A model generated the notes under the pieces. It was not told the origin of the DNA, searched no databases, and saw only the letters and a program-made list of their open reading frames with translations. A program made the translations under genes and the position numbers. From assembly GCA_028291445.1 (NCBI GenBank), contig JAQGIA010000238.1, positions 1-5,438 of the forward strand: DNA of 5,438 bases, written 5' to 3'. This DNA comes from Belnapia sp. (lineage in GTDB: Bacteria > Pseudomonadota > Alphaproteobacteria > Acetobacterales > Acetobacteraceae). Below are positions 1 through 3,842 of this stretch, in pieces (the first letter of the stretch is position 1; every line of letters starts with the position of its first letter).

Positions 1-1
1 G

Positions 2-148
2 GCGGCGCCCACCGTGCTGGCGGCGCTGGAGGCCCTGCCGGGGGTGCTGGAGGAGGCCGCGGCGGCGCTCGGCCAGCCGCTGCAGCCGCGGCCCGAGCCC
101 GGGCGTTCCTGGGCTGATTGGCGGATCGAGGAGGCCGGCGATGGCTGA
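2..148 (+). CDS. C-terminal end of probable ribonuclease E/G (partial)
   Basis: The frame is open from the window edge to a TGA at 146-148 and gives the last 48 residues of a protein. The tail is rich in Ala, Leu and Glu, with a 'LEEAAAALGQPL' helix followed by 'RPEPG..WADWRIEEAG'. The pattern of a helix, 'LG..L.LRP.P' and a closing tryptophan/acidic strand resembles the C-terminus of alphaproteobacterial RNase G/E. An RNase E/G gene directly before yacG and tRNA-Phe is a common arrangement in that class (established context). No catalytic part is in the window, so the identity rests on weak tail similarity plus position. The stop lies inside yacG (8-nt overlap), which implies co-transcription and translational coupling. 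The two alternative frames give low-complexity Gly/Ala/Arg translations and look like shadows. An unrelated protein cannot be excluded. Confidence 0.55.
   Translation, partial: AAPTVLAALEALPGVLEEAAAALGQPLQPRPEPGRSWADWRIEEAGDG
128..134 (+). promoter_or_regulatory. Shine-Dalgarno site of yacG
   Basis: GAGGAGG lies 6 nt before the ATG at 141. This near-perfect anti-16S match fixes the yacG start at 141. The GTG/TTG-initiated frames that begin nearby have no comparable site. Confidence 0.8.
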
Positions 149-341
149 TGACCCGAAGCCGGTGGCACGCCCGGCGCGGCCCTGTGCCGTCTGCGGCAAG
201 CCGGTGGACCCGGCCGGGCGGTTCCGCCCCTTCTGTTCCGCCCGCTGCCGGCAGGTGGACCTGGGCCGCTGGCTGGCCGGCGACTATGCGATTCCAGGGG
301 ATGCGCCGGATTTGCCGGAGGAAGACAAAACCGCCGGCTGA
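141..341 (+). CDS. yacG: DNA gyrase inhibitor / zinc-binding protein YacG
   Basis: This 66-residue protein has the YacG signature: C15-x2-C18 and C32-x3-C36 (CAVC...FCSARC) form the zinc site. They are followed by 'R.VDLGRWLAGDYAIPG', the conserved Leu-Gly-x-Trp and Y.IPG segment of the family, and an acidic tail. YacG of E. coli binds a single zinc ion and inhibits the DNA gyrase GyrB subunit (family knowledge). Its length is typical. The start is supported by a strong Shine-Dalgarno site 6 nt upstream. The gene overlaps the preceding frame by 8 nt, so it is the distal gene of an operon with the probable RNase E/G. tRNA-Phe follows 73 nt later. Nothing appears broken or unusual. Confidence 0.95.
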   Translation: MADDPKPVARPARPCAVCGKPVDPAGRFRPFCSARCRQVDLGRWLAGDYAIPGDAPDLPEEDKTAG

Positions 342-346
342 GCGGG

Positions 347-375
347 TGGACAGGCGGCGCGGCTTCGGCTATTTC
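347..375 (+). promoter_or_regulatory. Possible sigma-70-type promoter for tRNA-Phe
   Basis: TGGACA (347-352, one mismatch to TTGACA) and TATTTC (370-375, a weak -10) are 17 nt apart. Transcription would start near 382, about 33 nt before the mature tRNA 5' end, which is a plausible leader for processing. The -10 match is poor, and read-through from yacG is an alternative. Confidence 0.3.
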
Positions 376-414
376 CGCCGCCTCTGCCGCGGTGCCCGAT
401 GGGTCGCCGCTTGG

Positions 415-490
415 GCCCAGGTAGCTCAGTTGGTAGAGCATGCGACTGAAAATCGCAGTGTCGGTGGTTCGATTCCGCCCCTGGGCACCA
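415..490 (+). tRNA. tRNA-Phe (anticodon GAA)
   Basis: A complete cloverleaf can be drawn by hand. The acceptor stem is GCCCAGG (415-421) with CCTGGGC (480-486), all seven pairs canonical. The D-stem is GCTC/GAGC (424-427/436-439). The anticodon stem is TGCGA/TCGCA (441-445/453-457) around the loop CTGAAAA, with anticodon GAA at 448-450. There is a 5-nt variable loop, and the T-stem GGTGG/CCGCC (463-467/475-479) closes the loop TTCGATT. The discriminator A487 is followed by an encoded CCA (488-490). It decodes UUC/UUU. Placement just after yacG is a recurrent alphaproteobacterial arrangement. I see no second copy of its 3' end in the window, so nothing indicates an integrated element using it as an attachment site. 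Confidence 0.98.
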
Positions 491-508
491 TCCACAGCAA
501 CCCGTTAC

Positions 509-542
509 GGTTGCCGCATCCCGCCACCTGAGCGAGGCAACC
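509..542 (+). terminator. Weak hairpin downstream of tRNA-Phe, possible terminator
   Basis: GGTTGCC (509-515) and GGCAACC (536-542) are perfect reverse complements of 7 nt around a 20-nt loop, 18 nt after the tRNA CCA end. No T-run follows, so this would not be a canonical intrinsic terminator. It could help processing or termination, or be chance. It is the only inverted repeat I saw in 491-590, a stretch with no other recognisable feature. Confidence 0.25.
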
Positions 543-589
543 CAACCCCGCCGCGGCCCGCCGAAACGCCGCAATGGCCAGCAGCCTTG

Positions 590-824
590 GCGGCCCAACA
601 ACGCCCTCCTCATACGGCCCATGACAGCCATCTGCTTGGCCAACACATCGGTCGCGCAGGGCTTGGTCGGCATCTGGATGCGGGCTCCAGCAAGTTGCCG
701 CTGGCGAGGGCGTTCCCGCATGGCCGGTGATGGACAGCACCTTTAGATCCGGCCGCAACATCCGCCACTTCATCCGCCCGGGCAGGCCGACTTCGGTCAC
801 CAGCAGGCTGACCGCCACCGTGAC
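590..824 (-). pseudogene. Decayed response-regulator receiver domain (hybrid histidine kinase C-terminus)
   Basis: Read on the minus strand, three successive frames rebuild one receiver-domain C-terminus. The first frame gives 'LLVTEVGLPG' (about 803-774) and then 'RPDLKVLSITGHA' (about 755-717). The second gives 'NALASGNLLEP'. The third gives 'IQMPTKPCATDVLAKQM' (about 679-629), ending near 593. This is the order seen in receiver domains of PAS/hybrid sensor kinases of Rhizobiales and Rhodospirillales (LVTDVGLPG, then RP.LKVLFITGYAENA, LEPGM, KPF). Each frame change is explained by losing one base: GG where a 3-base codon is expected before AAC GCC, and GC for GGC in the E-P-G codon run. About seven residues between GLPG and RPDLKVL are missing in frame. 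The phosphoacceptor Asp position is Glu (GAA, 792-794). The conserved Lys of the KP motif is kept (662-664). No kinase part is visible upstream, so this is a fragment rather than a functional gene. Confidence 0.75.
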
Positions 825-926
825 CCGTGACAACCACCGCACCCGATCGGCTGCAGCGCCCTTGCCCCCATTCCGCCTGCCGGCGATGCAACCGCCGTCG
901 CGCGCCCGGGTTGCAGCCCCTCTCCC

Positions 927-930
927 GAGG
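927..930 (+). promoter_or_regulatory. Shine-Dalgarno site of a 12-codon upstream ORF
   Basis: GAGG lies 8 nt before the ATG at 939. It is the only good ribosome-binding site in the 60 nt ahead of the permease. The permease GTG at 974 has only a C-rich sequence in front of it. Confidence 0.5.
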
Positions 931-938
931 ATCCGCCC

Positions 939-977
939 ATGCGCCCGTCCACCTCCAGCACCGCCGCCGCCTGGTGA
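939..977 (+). CDS. Short upstream ORF (MRPSTSSTAAAW) overlapping the permease start
   Basis: ATG at 939, twelve codons and TGA at 975-977 form a micro-ORF with a reasonable Shine-Dalgarno site. Its stop shares four bases (GTGA, 974-977) with the preferred GTG start of the permease, which lacks a site of its own. The geometry is typical of termination-reinitiation coupling, so the ORF may act as a leader that delivers ribosomes to the permease. The peptide is Ser/Thr/Ala-rich, with no recognisable function and no amino-acid run suggestive of attenuation. Alternatives are chance, or a natural or sequencing frameshift that separated the true permease start at 939 from its body. Confidence 0.4.
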   Translation: MRPSTSSTAAAW

Positions 978-2752
978 CGCTCGACCAGTCGCTCGTCTTC
1001 GGCATCCTCGGCGTGACCGTCGGGCTCTTTGCCTGGGGCCGGCTGCCCTATGATCTGGTGGCGCTGCTCGCGTTGCTCGCCGGCCTGGTCTGCGGGGTCA
1101 TCCCGGCGCAGCAGGCCTTCTCCGGCTTCAGCGACGATATCGTCATCATCATCGCCGCGGCGCTGGTGGTCAGCGCCGCCGTCGCCCGCTCCGGCGCGGT
1201 GGAGGCGGCGATGCGGCCGCTGCTGCCGCGGCTGACCACGGTGCAGGTCCAGGTGCCGGTGCTGGTGGCGGCCGTCATGGTCGCCTCGGTCTTCACCAAG
1301 AACATCGGCGCCCTGGCGATCTTCATGCCCGTCGCGCTGCAATTGGCCCGGCGCACCGGCACCGCGCCCAGGGCGCTGCTGATGCCGATGGCTTTCGCCT
1401 CGCTGCTCGGCGGCCTGGTCACGCTGATCGGCACCTCGCCCAATATCATCGTCTCCCGCGTCCGCACGGAAATCACCGGCCAGCCCTTCGGCATGTTCGA
1501 CTATGCCCCGGTCGGGCTGGCCATCGCCGCGGCCGGGCTGGTCTTCCTCAGCTTCGGCTGGCGGCTGCTGCCGGGCGGCCGGAAGGGCGGCGCCGATGCC
1601 GCGGCCAGCGCGATCGAGGCCTATACCACCGAGGCCCGGCTGCCGCCCGCCAGCCCCCTGGCCGGCCAGACCGTAGGCGAGCTGCTCGCGCTGTCGGAAG
1701 GCCGCATCGCCGTCGCCACCTTGCTGCGCGACCGCATCCGCCGGGGTACGCCGCCGGCCGACTGGATCCTGCGCGCCGACGACCTGCTGATCCTGGAAGG
1801 CGACCCGGAGGAACTGGAATCCCTGGTCGCCCGCGCCGGCCTGACCCTGGTGGGGGAGAAGCCGACCGGCGAGGACATCCCCGAAGAAGCCAAGACCGTG
1901 GTCGAGGGGGTCATCACCGCCGAATCGCCGCTCGTCGGGGCGACCCCGGCCGGGGCGGCGCTGGCGGCCCGCTTCGGCATCAGTCTGCTGGCGGTCAGCC
2001 GGCGCGGCGAGCGGATCGTCCAGCGGCTGAACCAGCTCAAGCTGCGACGCGGCGACGTCGCCATCCTGAAGGGCGAGGCCAGCCGCCTGCCGGATACGCT
2101 GGCGGCGCTGCGGATCCTGCCGCTGACCGAACGCGGCCTGGCGCTCGGCCGCAGCCGGCGGAGCTGGCTGCCGGCGCTGGTGCTGCTGGGGACCATGGGC
2201 CTGGTGGCGCTGAACCTGGTCCCGGTGGTGGTCGCCTTCTTCGGCGCCGCGGTGGCGATGCTGGCGCTGCGGGCGCTGACCCCGCAGGAAGCCTATCAGG
2301 CGGTGGAATGGCCGGTGATCGTGCTGCTCGGCGCGCTGATCCCGGTCTCGGAGGCGGTCAGCCGCACCGGCGGGACCGAGCTCATCGCCGGTTGGCTCTC
2401 CGGCGCGGTGGAGGGGCTGCCGCCGCTCGGGGCGCTCGGCCTCATCATGCTGGTGGCCATGGCGGTAACGCCCTTTCTCAACAATGCGGCGACGGTGCTG
2501 ATGCTGGGGCCGATCGCCGGCAGCCTGGCGCAGCGGCTGGGGCTGAGCCCGGATGCCTTCCTGATGGCGGTGGCGGTGGGCGCGGCCTGCGACTTCCTCA
2601 CCCCCATCGGGCACCAGTGCAACACGCTGGTGATGGGGCCGGGCGGCTATCGCTTCGGCGACTACTGGCGGCTCGGCCTGCCGCTGTCGGTCATCGTGCT
2701 GCTGGTGGGGGTGCCGATGATCGCCCTGGTCTGGCCGCTGGCGGGGCGGTAG
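974..2752 (+). CDS. SLC13/DASS-family anion permease with two internal RCK_C domains
   Basis: The 592-residue inner-membrane protein has two homologous hydrophobic halves, about residues 5-200 and 398-592. Half one carries 'TKN' (108-110) and 'LIGTSPNIIVS' (151-161). Half two carries 'FLNNAATV' (501-508) and 'FLTPIGHQCN' (541-550). These are the paired substrate/sodium-site hairpin motifs of the DASS/CitT-type ion transporter fold. Between the halves, residues about 216-292 and 309-384 are two TrkA_C/RCK_C-type domains ('SPLAGQTVGEL...WILRADDLLILEGDPEEL' and 'SPLVGATPAGAAL...LRRGDVAILKGE'). This architecture is shared with bacterial SLC13 permeases and algal SAC1/SLT-type sulfate transporters. 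The likely role is cation-coupled uptake of an anion such as sulfate or a di/tricarboxylate, gated by the soluble domains; the substrate cannot be read from sequence. The GTG at 974 is chosen because 'VTLDQSLVFGILG' leads directly into the first helix. The frame is open back to 827, but that upstream part is Arg/Pro-rich and unlike a membrane protein N-terminus. Confidence 0.88.
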   Translation: MTLDQSLVFGILGVTVGLFAWGRLPYDLVALLALLAGLVCGVIPAQQAFSGFSDDIVIIIAAALVVSAAVARSGAVEAAMRPLLPRLTTVQVQVPVLVAAVMVASVFTKNIGALAIFMPVALQLARRTGTAPRALLMPMAFASLLGGLVTLIGTSPNIIVSRVRTEITGQPFGMFDYAPVGLAIAAAGLVFLSFGWRLLPGGRKGGADAAASAIEAYTTEARLPPASPLAGQTVGELLALSEGRIAVATLLRDRIRRGTPPADWILRADDLLILEGDPEELESLVARAGLTLVGEKPTGEDIPEEAKTVVEGVITAESPLVGATPAGAALAARFGISLLAVSRRGERIVQRLNQLKLRRGDVAILKGEASRLPDTLAALRILPLTERGLALGRSRRSWLPALVLLGTMGLVALNLVPVVVAFFGAAVAMLALRALTPQEAYQAVEWPVIVLLGALIPVSEAVSRTGGTELIAGWLSGAVEGLPPLGALGLIMLVAMAVTPFLNNAATVLMLGPIAGSLAQRLGLSPDAFLMAVAVGAACDFLTPIGHQCNTLVMGPGGYRFGDYWRLGLPLSVIVLLVGVPMIALVWPLAGR

Positions 2753-2771
2753 CGCGGCACGGTGATTGCGC

Positions 2772-2797
2772 GGGTGCGTGAGCGGCATTGTGCACCC
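2772..2797 (+). terminator. Weak hairpin after the permease
   Basis: GGGTGC (2772-2777) and GCACCC (2792-2797) form a 6-bp stem with a 14-nt loop, 20 nt after the permease stop. It has no T-run, so it is only a tentative end-of-transcript structure. The 98-nt gap between permease and protease gene otherwise shows no convincing promoter; TTGTGC (2788) with CAGAAT (2813) at 19-nt spacing is weak. Confidence 0.2.
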
Positions 2798-2840
2798 CGG
2801 TCGGTATGTGTCCAGAATGGTCCACGGGCGCAGCGAGGCT

Positions 2841-2846
2841 GGGGGG
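2841..2846 (+). promoter_or_regulatory. Possible ribosome-binding site deciding the protease start
   Basis: A G-run (GGGGGG) followed by AAAA lies directly ahead of the ATG at 2851. It is not a textbook GGAGG but is the best purine-rich site among the candidate starts. The in-frame ATG at 2806 and TTG at 2788 lack one. Confidence 0.45.
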
Positions 2847-2850
2847 AAAA

Positions 2851-3519
2851 ATGGGCGCTTTCAATGAGTTCAAGCCGCTGCTGCAAGGCGGCGTGAAAAT
2901 CCTGAAATACAAACAGGAAAAGATGATCGAGGCGACCAAAGGCTTGGTCGCCGCCGAGGAGTATCAGCTTGGGGCCAAGGGCATCTGCGATGCGCTGACG
3001 CTGCGATGGTTGGCACAGCGACTGGGCACGAAGAATGGCAAGAAGGGCTTCGGCGCAGGCGACATGAAGATCGCCCGGGAAATCAATGATATCGGCCTGG
3101 CACGCCAGGCTTTCGCCATGCATGCCTTCATTGCCGACAATCACGCCATATTGGGTGGACGGGAGTCGCTCAAGGCGGGGGCGAAGAAATACGGCCTGAT
3201 TCTCGACACCGGTGAGATCGAGCGCATGGAGGTCACCAAAAGCTTCGCCAGCATGCTGGACGATTGCGACCTGGAGACCAAAATTTTAGGTAACGCGCAT
3301 TATTTTTCATACTTCGTCGATATCGATGGCAAATATATCGGCAGGCACGCAGTCGGAATGGTTGGGATCGGTGGTGAATGTTATTTTTTCGATTCCAATA
3401 TCGGTGAATTCAAGATCGACGATATGGCGAAATTTTCTAAAACATATGTGGATACCTACAGGTCTTCGAGCTTCAAGTGGCAAATCCATACCGGGGTGAA
3501 GTGTTTGGTGACGATGTAA
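2851..3519 (+). CDS. YopT-type (peptidase C58) cysteine protease, effector-like
   Basis: This 222-residue protein carries the C58 catalytic signature. Cys46 sits in 'GICDALTLRWL' (family pattern G-x-C-x-A-L-x-x-x-W), His166 in 'GRHAVGMVGIG', and Asp181 in 'CYFFDSNIGEF' (family pattern FFDPN.GEF). Cys-to-His is 120 residues and His-to-Asp 15. The known triads are YopT 139/258/274 (119 and 16) and AvrPphB 98/212/227 (114 and 15), so spacing and motifs agree. Family members cleave host proteins after type III delivery (YopT: prenylated Rho GTPases; AvrPphB: PBS1-type kinases). The substrate here is unknown. Only 45 residues precede the Cys, against 138 in YopT and 97 in AvrPphB, so there is little room for a secretion or self-processing prodomain. 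No signal peptide or membrane helix is apparent. By hand count GC is 41% over 3301-3480, against 67-77% in two sampled 60-base lines of the permease, which suggests transfer. Starts at 2806 or 2788 would add 15 or 21 residues. No secretion, chaperone or immunity gene is adjacent. Confidence 0.8.
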   Translation: MGAFNEFKPLLQGGVKILKYKQEKMIEATKGLVAAEEYQLGAKGICDALTLRWLAQRLGTKNGKKGFGAGDMKIAREINDIGLARQAFAMHAFIADNHAILGGRESLKAGAKKYGLILDTGEIERMEVTKSFASMLDDCDLETKILGNAHYFSYFVDIDGKYIGRHAVGMVGIGGECYFFDSNIGEFKIDDMAKFSKTYVDTYRSSSFKWQIHTGVKCLVTM

Positions 3520-3525
3520 TGGGTT

Positions 3526-3563
3526 GCGGCAGGATCTGCCGCTTCGGGGCGGAACAACGAAGC
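3526..3563 (+). terminator. Hairpins directly downstream of the protease gene
   Basis: GCGGCAG (3526-3532) and CTGCCGC (3536-3542) form a perfect 7-bp stem with a 3-nt loop, 7 nt after the protease stop. A second inverted repeat, GCTTCG (3541-3546) with CGAAGC (3558-3563), shares two bases with the first. Only TT follows the first stem, so termination is plausible but not canonical. Confidence 0.4.
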
Positions 3564-3806
3564 CGCGCGACGATTCGGATTGTCACGGCCGCCGCCGTCG
3601 TACGATCCAGCTGAATAGCCAACCAATTCTGCCGGCCTTGCCAGCCCTACCAACGACGCCTTGCGGGTAGACAAAACCAAGTTTTCCGGATATTATTCCT
3701 ATGTCGCCGCCATCTGGCGCCATGGCCGGCTAAACCGCATAAATTCCCGTAGAAACCAAGAAAATCAATCGGTTGAACGGAGAAAATTTAGCCGAATTGG
3801 GCGCAT
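3564..3806 (+). other. Intergenic stretch with no recognisable gene
   Basis: About 240 bases of lower GC than the housekeeping genes (about 47-50% by hand count over 3661-3780) separate the protease from the penicillin-binding protein promoter. A minus-strand frame (3456-3680) crosses it but has no recognisable motif and runs antisense into the protease gene. I saw no transposase remnant, terminal inverted repeat or duplicated flanking sequence. It is best described as non-coding, possibly the tail of the transferred segment. Confidence 0.5.
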
Positions 3807-3836
3807 TTGAGCCCCGTCCCGCACCTAGGCTATACT
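3807..3836 (+). promoter_or_regulatory. Sigma-70-like promoter of the penicillin-binding protein gene
   Basis: TTGAGC (3807-3812, matching TTGA of the -35 consensus) and TATACT (3831-3836, five of six matches to TATAAT) are 18 nt apart. Counting the last -10 base as -7 puts the transcription start at 3843, which is the A of the ATG of the next gene. There is no Shine-Dalgarno site in the few bases between. The promoter therefore implies a leaderless message, or a slightly later translation start such as GTG 3945. Confidence 0.6.
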
Positions 3837-3842
3837 AACGGG

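Noticed and set aside
415..490. tRNA-Phe as attachment site of an integrated element
   Set aside because: The tRNA is complete, but no repeat of its 3' end and no integrase remnant is visible in the window.
118..531. 137-codon + strand frame crossing yacG and tRNA-Phe
   Set aside because: It runs straight through a complete tRNA and is out of frame with yacG. The composition is Arg/Trp-rich with no motif.
440..730. 96-codon + strand frame starting inside tRNA-Phe
   Set aside because: It starts in the tRNA body without a ribosome-binding site and is antisense to the receiver-domain remnant.
797..2788. 663-codon open frame on the minus strand across the permease
   Set aside because: Its translation is Arg/Gln/His/Gly-rich with no domain pattern. 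It is the antisense shadow of a high-GC gene whose + strand product has clear membrane and RCK_C motifs.
2788..2850. Longer protease N-terminus starting at TTG 2788 or ATG 2806
   Set aside because: Neither start has a Shine-Dalgarno-like sequence. The added residues are Cys/Pro/Gly-rich and high-GC like the intergenic DNA, while ATG 2851 follows a purine-rich run. The longer form cannot be fully excluded.
3456..3680. 74-codon minus-strand frame after the protease, considered as an antitoxin or immunity gene
   Set aside because: It has no ribosome-binding site or motif that I recognise. It overlaps the protease 3' end in antisense, and nothing supports expression.
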